A DNA stretch of 29,342 nucleotides from Basidiobolus meristosporus CBS 931.73. Its lineage: Eukaryota; Basidiobolomycota; Basidiobolomycetes; Basidiobolales; Basidiobolaceae. The position numbers were made by a program, and so were the translations under genes. Below are positions 1 to 9,283 of this stretch, piece by piece. Under the pieces are notes generated by a model. That model made no database searches and was not told the origin of the DNA. It was given only the letters and a program-made list of their open reading frames with translations. Position 1 is the stretch's first letter. Each line of letters begins with the position of its first letter. The DNA lies in contig MCFE01000869.1 of NCBI GenBank assembly GCA_002104905.1, forward strand, positions 1 through 29,342, written 5' to 3'.

Positions 1-1150
1 CATCCCTTCCCTTTCAACCAACTCTTCACTCAGGGATTATTGGGGAGTTCGCATCGATTAAGTGAATCGGAGGCTGTGGGATGGGATGTTCCCAAAACTT
101 GAAAAACAGTAAACAAGCCGCTGGCCAATCGTCGAAATGTCAACAATGCTGGGCCAGTCATCATCGATGCTGACTGGATGCTCGTGATAATTGGAGCATG
201 ACTCCCATTGATTTGCCAATCATTTATATTGATCTTGGGTTAGGTGATTGAGCGCAGTTTTGCCGGCCAGGAAGCCCACATACTACCTGGGGATTCAAAC
301 CTCCGGTAATCATTACGTTAGTCATCAGCATAAAAGCCATTGTTGTCCGGTTTCGGAAATTTTTCTGGTTGCTCGATAATTCTCCGCTTTATTGGCTGAG
401 ACGACGGTTGTTTATACGAGGAGGCTTTTCCATACGATAAAGTGAAACGGCCATCGATATTGATCCGACTAGTTGCGTTAAATCAACGTTGCTTGATTCT
501 TCATTTTTGAGGGGCAGTCCGGCACCCATAGTTGCCAGGTCTCGAACAAGATCGGAGCATGGTGGGTGGTCGGATCGGCACCATTGCCCATTCAGATAGC
601 CTTTTGGTACTTGGGACCAAGTCTTCCCAGTCGGAGGTAGAGATTGTGGATGGGCAATGCACGACTATCGGATTTTCTATTTGACCAACTCCAGTGGATC
701 ATGTAACCAAATATCCCTCCTGAGTTCTCTTACGGAGGGTACATTTTCCCTATCACACTGAGGTTACGCAAGATCAGAGTTCTGATTTGTACAATAGATT
801 CTCTTGGGATTTCTATAAGCGTTACGTCACGAAGGAGTATCGGTGGGTTATTAATCCAACACCGACTTAACACAATGGTCCCTGGCGAGCTTAAAAATTG
901 TTTTCCTGACAACCAAACCAAAGAGGGACGTGTATTGCAATAAACTTAATTCAATCTTGTGACCCCTGGATCCAGAGTCACCTACACACATAGATATATG
1001 TTACTAAACTTATCCCTCAACCATGTTTTATTCATTGTGTACTAGAGCATCACTGCGGTCTCTTTCGTACATACCACTTGCTTATTACCTTATTTTGTGG
1101 GTATTTCAAAAGAGTATGTATTGAGCGGCCCAGGGCATTGTTTTGGTATT
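1..1150. other. CpG-retaining stretch with no recognised gene
   Basis: No long reading frame is present. The longest open stretches are about 60 codons (for example 730-921 on the minus strand) and match nothing I know. CG dinucleotides are frequent here, unlike the rest of the window, and none of the repeat families found downstream occurs. It may be non-repetitive host sequence or an intergenic flank. I saw no rRNA or tRNA signature. Confidence 0.4.
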
Positions 1151-1575
1151 CACGGACTCAACGTTTAGATAATTGCACGAAAATTGCGAGTTGTGCTAAT
1201 GATGCAGCCCACGCATTTATTAATCTATGGCGTGAAGGTAGTCTTTGTTATATCCATTATTGCTAAATTAGCACCATGGTTAAGTGATTTAAGATTACAT
1301 ATATAATATTCTTATTCAACAAAGCATACATGCAAGAGTTGGCATCTTTTAGACAAGCTTGCAAATCACATCCAAACAATATCTGCTATCTAGCTGAAAT
1401 TATTATAAGTAAGTCCTGATATTAGATTTGGGCTGGAAATAGTTTGGCACGTGATGCTGCAAGTATTGGAACTGCACCTAAATGTTCCTCTGCTGAAGAG
1501 TTGGATGTACCAAACCATCATGTTTGAAAGGTGAGTATAAATATGAAAATGATGCTGGAGGAAGAAAGCTAATGT
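1151..1575. other. Unassigned sequence before the first LTR
   Basis: A 62-codon open frame (1078-1266, +) overlaps the left part and resembles no family I recognise. CpG content drops across this stretch, so it looks like the transition from unique sequence into repeat-rich sequence. No motif of the neighbouring Copia elements was found before 1576. Confidence 0.3.
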
Positions 1576-1920
1576 TGTTGTAAGAGTCTTGGACATATTG
1601 GAAGTGATTTGGGAACAAGAGGATTATATGGTTTCCACTTAATGATTAATGAATGTAAAAGTAGTGTTTATACATTTACTTGCTCTAGGCATAACAAGCA
1701 CCTAAAATATGTTTAGGAAGATCTCAAGAGTATGTGTGCAAAGTTTGGGGCTGTTTAGGCAACTCATCAAATTTTCATGTTCTGGGTACCTGATGTTTTA
1801 GTGAGAATATTCCAAGTAAATCCCAACAAGGAATTTAGTCAGTATTCTAAGATTTGTAGGTAAAGATCTGATTGGCAAAGTTATGTGAATATTTAAGTAG
1901 AATTATGAGCTTCTATAACA
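1576..1920 (-). repeat. Copia-family LTR, minus orientation
   Basis: The copy runs from TGTTGTAAGAG to TATAACA, about 345 bp, and aligns along its length with the copies at 2309-2657, 6230-6582 and 8933-9283. In coding orientation it is on the minus strand. The 14 bases after it (CTCCCACTCAGCTA) match the internal sequence next to the 2309-2657 LTR, so this is probably a 3' LTR of a minus-strand element whose body is gone. Confidence 0.8.
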
Positions 1921-1973
1921 CTCCCACTCAGCTAACCCTATAACTCAACCAATTCAAAAGAGCTTGGTGCCAT

Positions 1974-2308
1974 ATGAGGGCTTGGAACTCCCTTACCAGT
2001 CTAAAGTTGGCAGTCTGAAGTATATCATGCTTTTAACATGTTGAGATATCTCATATTCAATGGATGTTGTCAGCCAACATAATCAGAACTATGGATCTGA
2101 TCATATTGGAGCAGTTAAGTGGATTTTTATACACTTAAAGGAGCTGCTGATATCTACTTAGGGTACACCTATAGTATTTGGAACAGGATCTTGTGGGATA
2201 CTCTAATGCAGATTGGGGACAAAACTTAGATAACCAAAGATCCACAACAGGCTACACCTTTTTTAGTGCAGAGGAGCAATTCAATGGAATTTAAGGAAGC
2301 AACCTACA
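1974..2308 (+). pseudogene. Copia pol fragment (end of RT, start of RNase H)
   Basis: Conceptual translation shows the region linking Copia reverse transcriptase to RNase H: VGSLKY.M near 2008, then AVKWIF.HLKGAADIYLGY, then the degenerate SDADWGQ and RSTTGYTFF blocks. A stop falls in the first block (TGT TGA near 2040) and a one-base shift near 2140 is needed. The fragment ends abruptly at the LTR starting at 2309. It is homologous to, and inverted relative to, the fragment at 2669-3234. The element is dead; it would have encoded polyprotein for retrotransposon cDNA synthesis. Confidence 0.8.
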
Positions 2309-2657
2309 TGTTGTAAGAGTCTTGGAGATAATGGAAGTGATTGGGAGAACAAGTAGATTATGTGGTTTTCACTTAATGATTTATTGAATGTAAAAGTAGT
2401 ATTTATACTTTTACCTGGTCTTGGCATTACAAACATGTAGAATAGGCTAAGAAAGGTCCCAAGAGCATGTGTACAAAGTGTGGGGCTGTTTGGACAACTT
2501 TGAGAATTTTCATGTTCTGGGTACCTGGTATTTTGGTGAAAATATTCCAAGTAAATCCCAACAAGGAATTTGGTCAGTATTCTCTAGGATTTTAAGGTAA
2601 TGATCTAAGTGACCAAGTTAGGTGAATATTTAGGTGGAAATACAAATTTTTACAACA
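2309..2657 (-). repeat. Copia LTR, 3' LTR of a minus-strand element
   Basis: The copy runs from TGTTGTAAGAG to TTACAACA, about 349 bp. Read on the minus strand it carries a TATA-like GTATAAATACT and an AATAAA-type signal, the order expected across U3, R and U5. It directly follows the C-terminal Copia RNase H reading frame (2669-3234, minus) with a purine-rich tract between them, which identifies it as the 3' LTR. Confidence 0.85.
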
Positions 2658-2668
2658 CTCTCACTCAG

Positions 2669-3234
2669 CTAAATGTTCATGCTGACTAGTCCTAATTTTG
2701 CCCTAAGATATTCAAACTTGCCTCTAGCTAATGGTTTGGTAAGTATGTCTGCAATCATTTCATCTGTAGGACAGTAAAATAAGCTAACTAAGCTATTCTC
2801 TATAGCTTCACATATGAGATGATGTCTAATATCTATGTGCTTGGTTCTAGCATGAAAAGTTGGATTTCTACCTAATTGTATACATCCTTGATTATCTTGA
2901 AATAAAGTAATAGGTGTTTTTGACATAGGCCTAAATCTGTAAAAAATTTTCTTAACCACATTGCTTCTTTTGTAGCTTAACAGGTTGCTATATACTCTGC
3001 CCCTGTGGTAGAAAGTGCTACGGTTGGTTGCCTTCTTGAATTCCATAAAATTGCTCCTTTACAGTAAAGAAAGGTGTATCCTGTTGTGGATCTTCTGTCT
3101 TCTAAATTTTGTCCCCAATCAGCATCAGAGTATCCCACAAGATCCTGTTCTGAATCCTTATAAGTGTATCCTAAGCAGATATCAGCAGTTCCTTTTAGGT
3201 ATCTAAAAATCTGCTTAACTGCTGCAATACAATC
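2669..3234 (-). pseudogene. Copia pol C-terminus (RNase H), minus strand
   Basis: This is the RNase H end of a Ty1/Copia polyprotein. Read on the minus strand from 3234 it gives AAVKQIFRYLKGTADICLGY, then LVGYSDADWGQ (catalytic-aspartate region), RRSTTGYTF and VALSTT. After a frame change near 2925 it continues LFQDNQGCIQLGRNPTF, KHIDIRHH and IADILTKPLARGKFE, ending in a stop at 2669. These are standard Copia RNase H blocks. The last 125 codons are open. The 5' part of the element is missing: at 3237 it abuts a 34-bp LTR scrap. It is the better preserved of the two inverted pol fragments. Confidence 0.88.
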
Positions 3235-3236
3235 AG

Positions 3237-3270
3237 TGTTGTAAGAGTCTTGGAGATATTGGCAGTAATC
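3237..3270 (-). repeat. Truncated Copia LTR end
   Basis: About 34 bp matching the TGTTGTAAGAGTCTTGGAGA terminus of the Copia LTR family. It is wedged between the minus-strand RNase H fragment and the plus-strand integrase fragment. It marks a recombination or insertion junction rather than a functional LTR. Confidence 0.6.
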
Positions 3271-3975
3271 AAGAAAATATGCTCTGACAATGGTTGAGAA
3301 TATACCTCAAAACCTTATATCCACTTCTGCAAAATTCATGGGATAAAGCAAGAGGTTACTGTACCATACTCCCCACAGCAAAATGAAGTAGCAAAACATG
3401 CAAATAGATCAATAATTGATATGGCAAGATCTATGATCCATGATCAAAAATTATCCAAAGGTATTTGGGCGGAATCAGTTGCTACAGCTGTATACCTTAA
3501 AAATAGGAGTTATAACAGAATACTTTATGATTCTACTCCATTTGAAGCATGGCATGGATACAGACCAAGTGCAGAACATCTAAGAATATATGGGTGTACA
3601 GCATATGCCAAGAAAATGCCTGGAAATCAGTTAAAATTTGAGCCAAAAAGTGTAAAATGCATATTCTTGGGCTACTGCAATGTGAGTAAAGCATACAGAC
3701 TCTACAATACCAAAGCAAAGAAGATAATCAAGTCCAGAGATGTGTTGTTTCATGAAAAATCAAAATTTTCACAAACCATAACATCAGATGAGGACAAAAA
3801 TCAGATCTTTAGTCCACCAATTGTCAGGACTGAATCAGAGCAAAACAATGAACATTTTTTCACTCTAGAGGATTCTACAACCATGTTTCAGCCTGAATTG
3901 GTGCCCAGAAATATCCCAGAAGTGATCATTCCAGTTTCAGACCCAATACTAATGGTTGAATCCAGCTTATTGTAG
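3271..3975 (+). pseudogene. Copia integrase core and C-terminal region
   Basis: Integrase inserts retrotransposon cDNA. The frame opens with KKICSDNG (second catalytic Asp at 3286-3288), then a TGA in place of Gly at 3295, then EYTSKPYIHFCKIHGIKQ, VTVPYSPQQNEVAK and NRSIIDMARSM. It continues through the usual Copia blocks WAESVATAVYLKNR, TPFEAWHGYRPS, HLRIYGCTAYAKK, CIFLGY and SRDVLFHE. In most Copia integrases the third block reads QQNGVAE. Here the catalytic Glu is Lys, so the enzyme would be dead even without the stop. Frame 3421-3975 is open for 184 codons. Homology stops close to the nad1 insertion. Confidence 0.9.
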
Positions 3976-4849
3976 TGTTAAGCCAATTAAAGTCAACATC
4001 AATATGCGCGGGAAACCAGGCTGCCCCCTTGGGGCCATAGGCAATCATAGCCGTAAAAGCAGGTAGTAATGGTACTAAGTAACCTCCAAAGAATAATATA
4101 ATAGTAAAAGTAGAAATTAAGATCATAGAATCATATTCTGCCGGGAAGAACAGAGCAAAACTTAGAGAAGAATGTTCTGTGTTGAATCCTGAAACTAATT
4201 CACTTTCTGCTTGGGGTAAATCAAAAGGTGCTTGATTAGTTTCAGCTAGGGCAGAAATATAGAATATCAGAGCTAAAGGTAATAAAGGAAATAAGAACCA
4301 AATAGCTTTTTGTGATTCAATAATTGAACTTAGATTTAATGTTCCAGCTATTATTACTATTGGTAGTATAATCAATCCAAAGTTTATTTCATAAGCAATC
4401 ATTTGGGCTGTTGATCTTAATGAACCTAAAAATGCATATTTAGAGTTAGCAGACCAACCTGCAAATATAATTCCGTATACTCCTAATGAAGATATTGCTA
4501 ATAAATATAGTATTCCATTATTCATATCTGATAAAGCTAATCCTTTTGAGTAAGGTATTACTGCCCAACCCAAAATACTTAATGTTAAACTTAGTATAGG
4601 TGCACCTAAGAATATTGCTCTATTTCCATGAGATACTATAATTGTCTCTTTTAGGAATAATTTTAAACCATCCGCTAAAGGTTGTAATATCCCAAATAAA
4701 CCTACTTTATTTGGTCCTAACCTTCTTTGCATTGAACCCATAACCTTTCTTTCTGCTAAAGTTAAATAAGCAATAGTTAATAATAAAGGTAGAATTATCA
4801 CTATATCCTCTGTCAATGAGTTTAACAATATAAGACAAAACAATTTCAT
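3976..4849 (-). pseudogene. nad1: Nuclear insertion of mitochondrial nad1 (NADH dehydrogenase subunit 1), 3'-truncated
   Basis: ND1 is a membrane subunit of respiratory complex I that helps form the quinone site. From an ATG at 4847-4849 the frame reads as ND1 for about 288 codons without a stop: [52 protein letters not shown] and [20 protein letters not shown]. Usual length is about 320-340 residues. The last 40-50 residues appear replaced by junction sequence. All Trp codons seen are TGG. Some normally invariant positions are altered: AETNR.APFDLPE reads AETNQ and DLPQ, and FFLAEY reads FFPAEY. The insert lies between Copia integrase and a Copia LTR fragment. I read it as a NUMT, not a working gene. 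That the organism is a fungus is inferred. Confidence 0.92.
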
Positions 4850-4916
4850 AATACATCCCCCCACCTCCTGAGTATTTCCCCCCCCCTCAACCATCCCCCC
4901 CTCACCTGCTTGTTGA
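4850..4916 (-). other. C-rich (G-rich on minus) leader co-inserted with nad1
   Basis: Runs of up to eight C between 4857 and 4906 precede the nad1 start on the minus strand and belong to no LTR copy. Short GC clusters of this type are common in fungal mitochondrial intergenic DNA. I infer that it came in with nad1. Confidence 0.5.
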
Positions 4917-5123
4917 GGAAGGTCCCAAGAATATGTGTGCAAAGTTTGGGGGCTTTAGGACAGCTTTGAGAAACACTATAACATGGGTACCTGATAACTT
5001 GGTGAAAATATTACAAGTAAATCCTAACAAGAAATTTGGTCAGGACAGAATGCTAATCCAAAAATAAGATCTATGTGACTAAGTTGGTATGACTACCTAG
5101 GTGGCAACTTAATAATTACAACA
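4917..5123 (-). repeat. Truncated Copia LTR adjoining the nad1 insertion
   Basis: It starts inside the LTR at AAGGTCCCAAGA (equivalent to about 2452 in the copy at 2309-2657) and runs to the TTACAACA terminus. The part that should precede it is absent, and its place is taken by the mitochondrial segment. Confidence 0.8.
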
Positions 5124-5136
5124 TTTTATACATCAA

Positions 5137-5460
5137 ATGAATGTAAAAATTGCTTTTTTGAATAAAGAACCTGATGAGGACATGTATGTGGACCAGCCTG
5201 ATGGGTTTGTTAGCCAAGATAGCTCTCATTTGGTCTGCAAGCTTGCAAAGTCTCCATATGGACTCACACAATTACCAAGAGTTTAGCTTACCAAATAGAT
5301 TCTTACTGGGAGTATCTGAGTTTCAAAAGGAGTAATGCTGACTATAGCATACACTATAAGCCAGATAGTGCAAATCCAGTTTTATTAGCTCTATATGTGG
5401 ATGATCTTATTATAGCCACCAATAACTTAGAAATATTGGAAAAGACTAAATCCAGCCCAT
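5137..5460 (+). pseudogene. Copia reverse transcriptase fragment
   Basis: The reading MNVKIAFLNKEPDEDMYVDQ, PDGFV, HLVCKLAKSPYGLTQLPRV matches the Copia RT block usually written MDVKTAFLNG..E..YM.QP.GF...VCKL.KSLYGLKQ.PR.W. The expected Trp after PRV is a TAG. The catalytic YVDD motif survives at 5394-5405 (YVDDLIIATNN) in a shifted frame. The segment between the integrase end (3975) and this RT block is lost at the nad1/LTR insertion. The RT is cut at about 5460 by fragments of two other repeats and resumes as RNase H at 5866. Confidence 0.88.
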
Positions 5461-5540
5461 CTAAGGGCTCAAGATGCCCTATGAAAATTATTGTAATGAT
5501 CCCATCAAAAGGCTGTCACAAAGTTAAAGTCCCATTGCAA
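5461..5540 (-). repeat. Fragment of the Z-element 3' end, inverted
   Basis: The reverse complement of this stretch shares the block TTTGTGACAGCCTTTTGATG and the following GATCAT...AATAATTTTCATAGGG with 16330-16395 and 19138-19195, which lie downstream of the Z coding region. It also contains a small palindrome, AGGGCTCAAGATGCCCT. It is wedged into the Copia RT. Confidence 0.65.
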
Positions 5541-5860
5541 TGTAGTGGGGTGACAGTGACACCCACTGACAGATGTGCTTATTCCCTTATTTTCTACTTC
5601 CCTATATCTCTACTACATTTATTTTAGTTTCCCCTTTTGTTTTACCCAATCAGTACTATCCCATAAGCCGGTTGACTATCACACCTGCTTACCTTATTGC
5701 ATAAGTTACTCCTCACTTTATGTAGATTACTAGCTATAAGTGCTTCTATATTAGGCAAGTACCCGTGCCAGTACCTGTGACACATGATCAACCCGTGTCA
5801 CCATCCCTACCATTTCTGTACCATATATGGTATCCCTATGTTACACAGGTTTCAGAATAC
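5541..5860 (+). repeat. LTR2 fragment (5' part)
   Basis: It begins TGTAGTGGGGTGACAGTGAC and aligns with the first roughly 320 bp of the full-length LTR2 at 7693-8604. It breaks off after TTCAGAATAC. Immediately afterwards the interrupted Copia RNase H resumes. Confidence 0.8.
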
Positions 5861-5865
5861 CAACT

Positions 5866-6229
5866 TTAGCACTTTCAACCAAAGAGGCAGAGTATATGGC
5901 AGCCTGTGAAGCTACAAAAGAAGCAATGTGGTGAAGGAAGCTTTTTGAAGATTTAGGCTTATGTCAAAAAATGCCTATTACATTATTTCAAGATAACCAA
6001 CAATGTATACAATTAGGTAGAAATCCAACTTTTATGCCAGAACTAAGCACATATATATCAGACATCATTTCCTACATGAGGCTTTAGAGAATAACTTAGT
6101 TAACCTAGCTTACTGTCCTACAGATGAAATGATTGCAGACCAAATTACCAAACCATTGGCTAGAGACAAGATTGAATATCTTTGGCCAAAATTAGGACTG
6201 GTCAGTATGAGCATTTGGTTGGGTGGAAG
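5866..6229 (+). pseudogene. Copia RNase H C-terminus, plus strand
   Basis: It reads LALSTKEAEYMAACEATKEA, then MW followed by a TGA, then LFEDLGL, MPITLFQDNQQCIQLGRNPT and, after a shift, CPTDEMIADQITKPLAR. These are the same Copia RNase H blocks as 2669-3234 but in the opposite orientation and more mutated. The purine-rich GGTTGGGTGGAAG at 6217-6229 directly before the LTR is the likely polypurine tract that primed plus-strand DNA synthesis. Together with 3271-3975 and 5137-5460 it makes one broken plus-strand element. Confidence 0.88.
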
Positions 6230-6582
6230 TGTTGTAAAAATTTGTAATCCCACCTAAGTATTCACCTAACTTAGTCACTGAGATCATTTCCTTCAGATCC
6301 TAGAAAATACTGACCAAAATCCTTGTTGGGATTTACCTGGAGTATTTTCACCAAATATCAGGTAATCAGAACATAAAAATTCTCAAAGTTGTTCAAACAG
6401 CCCCAAACTTACACACATGCTCCTGGGGCCTTCCTAAACCTATTCTACATGTTTGTGTTTATTATGGCATGACCATGTAAGAGTATAAATACTACTTTTA
6501 TGTTCAATAAATCATCAAGTGAAAACCACATAATCCACTTGTTCTCTGATTCACTTCCAATAACCCTGAGACTTGTACAACA
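6230..6582 (+). repeat. Copia 3' LTR, plus orientation
   Basis: About 353 bp, from TGTTGTAAAAATTTG to CTTGTACAACA. It contains a TATA-like GAGTATAAATACTAC near 6480 and AATAAA near 6505. It follows the RNase H frame and polypurine tract, so it is the 3' LTR of the interrupted plus-strand Copia element. Confidence 0.88.
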
Positions 6583-7224
6583 GCCTTTACAATCTAGCCA
6601 GCTGTTGTGGGCACTATAGATAGTATTGCTGTTAAATGTGTGAGATCTCAAGGATTTATTCCATAATGCACACTCACTATTATTAATAGAACTTCAATAC
6701 TAAGAATACTGTTTTCCTACCAAGAGAATATACAGAAGTCTGCATGCAATTGCAGCAAAGCCAGCAAGCTAGATGTAATTGGCAAGTATGTGGAATTCAA
6801 CCAAAAGCAGTGATACTAAAGGCATAGGTAATCTGGTGAGGCAAAGCTTTCCACTGGGCACAATGCATTTGCACTTCAGCATTATCCCTATTCTAATGAC
6901 CAAGTTGTACATAGGGCATTTAGAGCAAAATGAGCCCTTTGAGATACCAGGGAAATCTGAAAGAACTGACTAGATATAGCAAAGTATCCAATACCCAACA
7001 TACTTTGTACAAGTTAGGCCTTATAAAGCAATTTCTACTCAGGGTGCATTGGAAGCATTAGGAGTCATATGTTGACTCTATAGCAATATTTATCCAGAAG
7101 CAGATTACCTATGCAACTTGACATATTAAAGCATTTATGAAAGGGGTCTGTCATAGGATATTGGTAGCTATACTACAAGCATAAAGCTGAATGTAGAGAC
7201 CTATGCCACTACTGCATCTTAATT
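6583..7224. other. Unclassified sequence, probable repeat debris
   Basis: No frame exceeds 64 codons (6779-6973, +) and I recognise no domain. It lies between the end of the Copia element and a copy of repeat X, and it is CpG-poor like the surrounding repeats. It could be the unshared flank of the X element. Confidence 0.35.
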
Positions 7225-7525
7225 AAAGTGAGAAGAAAATTGCACTTTGCTTCTCCTTTTAGGAGTTTCTTATAGAGTGGATGTGTGGGGGGATAGGAAG
7301 ACAAGTCAAGTTGCCAGACTTCCATATTGCAATCTCATCACAAATATTACCTTCAAGTCTGTCATGGATGTGATGAGTTGGAACATGGAGGACAGTTAGG
7401 AAGAGCTGGGAAATACTGAGGAGAGATGTGCACATGGAGACACCTACCCCTTTGGCATTAAGAAGCTAAGCAGCCCCAATTTGTTGGTAATCTGTTAAGT
7501 ACTACCCTATAAAAAAATATGTTGG
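7225..7525 (+). repeat. Repeat X copy (partial), coding orientation plus
   Basis: The reverse complement of this segment matches 22600-22870. Both translate to a shared reading: VDVWGDRKTSQVA here against VDMWGNKNTGQVA there, followed by VCHGCDELEHGGQLG against VCHGCDELVYGGQPG. Conserved cysteines in an unrecognised protein suggest a metal-binding module. Frameshifts and stops show it is dead. Confidence 0.6.
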
Positions 7526-7692
7526 TCTCTAGGGTGGATCCAGTCCAGATCAGCCATCAGGATCCTTCAATGAGGCCATCATAATGCTAGCAGCTTGGAA
7601 TTAGCCCTCTACACAATTTTACAAGAGATTATGATGACACTATGCAGAATTTTCTGCTAGATAAAGTTAAAAGCTTGAGAGTGTTTGAGCGG
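7526..7692 (+). repeat. Short repeat shared with 22125-22260
   Basis: Both copies contain GGTGGATCCA, ATCAGCCA and GCTTGGAATTA in the same order and spacing, with diverged sequence between. No coding signal was seen. At 22125 it follows a Gypsy RT relic; here it lies between repeat X and LTR2. Confidence 0.45.
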
Positions 7693-8604
7693 TGTAGTGG
7701 GGTGATAGTGACACCCACTGACAGATGTGCTCATTCCCATATTTTCTACTTCCCTATATCTCTACTACACTTATTTTAGTTTTATCCCATTTGTCTTACC
7801 TGATCAGTACAATCCCATAAGCCGGTTGACTATCACATCTGCTTACCTTATTGCATAAGTTACCCCTCATTTTATGTAAGATTACTAGCTATAAGTGCTT
7901 CTATATTAGGCAAGTACCCGCGCCAGTACCTGTAACACCTGATCAGCCCGTGTCATCATCCCTACCATTTCCATACCACATATGGTATCCCTATGTTACA
8001 CAGGCTTCAGAATACTGGTTCCTGATTGGTTGGATGTGCTGTGCCTCTTAGAACCTTCCGGTACCTACTTAGAACATTCTTAGATCATTCTGAAGTCATT
8101 AAGATTTCTACTGATATCCAGAACCTTCTGGAACACCACAATTAGTAATCACTTAGCCAGTAAGAAAAGTATATAAGGGAGGCTATCCCTCAGCAATAAA
8201 TCATCATCCCTTTTATCAATGTACCAACTTGTTGATTAGTGTGATTGCTGCTACCTGCTGCTACCTGAACTCCCAACCCTAGACCACAGGACACTCCCAG
8301 GAAACCATGCTGACAGCATGTTGACCTTGGAAGCACTACTTGTGAGGAATACTCAGAGTAGGTCTCTTTTATTATATTTAATTCTTTCCCAAGTTTGTTC
8401 TTGTACAGGCAAAGATACTTTTCTGTCTTTGTAACTATTGACCACAGCTGCATTCTTATCAAGTCTCTGCTGGTGGAGTTTACAGTTGTTTTGACTTTGG
8501 AAGCTTTAGTACATTGTCATTTCAAAGGACACTGAACCCAGCACATACTTTTGTTAAGATGCCAACTAAGTTGGGGATTGTTGCTTAATAGTTTTACCTT
8601 GACA
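7693..8604 (+). repeat. LTR2, full-length (about 912 bp)
   Basis: It runs from TGTAGTGGGGTGATAGTG to TACCTTGACA. A TATA box (TATATAA, 8170-8176) and an AATAAA at 8195-8200 fall in the order expected for U3 and R. A second full copy, with two nested insertions, lies at 19480-21162, and a 5' fragment lies at 5541-5860. The 3' boundary is inferred from the terminal CA and from the shared downstream GTGGCTTTATTCCCC in both full copies. The family is related to the LTR at 16592-17434. Confidence 0.75.
8170..8200 (+). promoter_or_regulatory. TATA box and polyadenylation signal of LTR2
   Basis: TATATAA at 8170-8176 is followed 18 bases later by AATAAA at 8195-8200. Both are kept in the 19480-21162 copy (AAGTATATAAGAGAGG and AATAAACC), which supports a regulatory role in the ancestral LTR. 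Confidence 0.55.
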
Positions 8605-8932
8605 AGCCTGTGGCTTTATTCCCCTTCACATTAGATTAGAGACAGAACCCAAGTATTCCTAGCAAGCTTTTGCCAGAGGTTATTGCACCCAGTGAGCACC
8701 CCACACAAAAAACACTTGGGAAGTGTTGGATGTACCTCTCCCTTGGACCTATACACCACCACAGCGGTCTTTTGGCAAGAATTGCATGGCATCCTAACAG
8801 TCTCAATGCACTCTGCATTTATTTGAACAAGCCTAACATGCCAAAATATCCATTTACCATATATGGCAAGAAACTTGACAGTGCTCTGATGGCCTCATTG
8901 CAGACCCCTGCTGGCATTATTATGGCAGTATG
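8605..8932 (+). other. 5' internal region of the LTR2 element, interrupted
   Basis: The first roughly 200 bases after LTR2 match 21163-21345, which follows the other LTR2 copy. Shared blocks are TATTCCCCTTCACATTAGA, AAGTATTCCT and GAGCACCCC. A weak shared reading (EHPTQKTLGKCWMYLS here, EHPIHITFAKCKMYLS there) hints at the start of a gag-like frame, but I cannot assign it. It is cut at 8933 by a solo Copia LTR and resumes after 9288. Confidence 0.5.
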
Positions 8933-9283
8933 TGTTGTAAGAGTCTTGGAGATATTGGAAGTGATTTGGAGAGCAAGTAGATTATGTGTTTTTCACTTAA
9001 TGATTTATTGAATGTAAAAGTAGTATTTATACTTTTACCTGGTCTTGGCACTACAAACATGTAGAATAGGTTAAGAAAGGTCCTAAGAGCATGTGTGCAA
9101 AGTTTGGGGCTGTTTGGACAACTTTGAGAATTTTCATGTTCTGGGTACCTGGTATTTTGGTGAAAATATTCTAAGTAAATCCTGACAAGGAGTTTTGGTC
9201 AGTATTCTCTAGGATTTGAAGGTGATGATCTAAGTGACTAGGTTAGGTGAATATTTAGGTGGAAATACAAATTTTTTACAACA
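8933..9283 (-). repeat. Solo Copia LTR with 5-bp target duplication
   Basis: A complete LTR (TGTTGTAAGAG to TTACAACA, 351 bp) with no internal region attached. It is flanked by GTATG at 8928-8932 and GTATG at 9284-9288. A 5-bp duplication is typical of LTR retrotransposon integration. Loss of the body by LTR-LTR recombination explains the solo form. Confidence 0.9.

Noticed and set aside
240-320. tRNA-like GGGGATTCAAACCTCC
   Set aside because: A T-loop-like string is present, but no acceptor, D-arm or anticodon stem could be fitted around it.
730-921. 63-codon minus frame in the CpG-rich flank as a gene
   Set aside because: It is short, lacks recognisable motifs and falls within chance expectation.
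3926-4942. Reading the 338-codon minus frame as a functional nuclear nad1 gene
   Set aside because: The C-terminus is missing, no targeting peptide is seen, conserved residues are changed, the first 31 codons are LTR and C-rich junction sequence, and it sits inside a dead retrotransposon.
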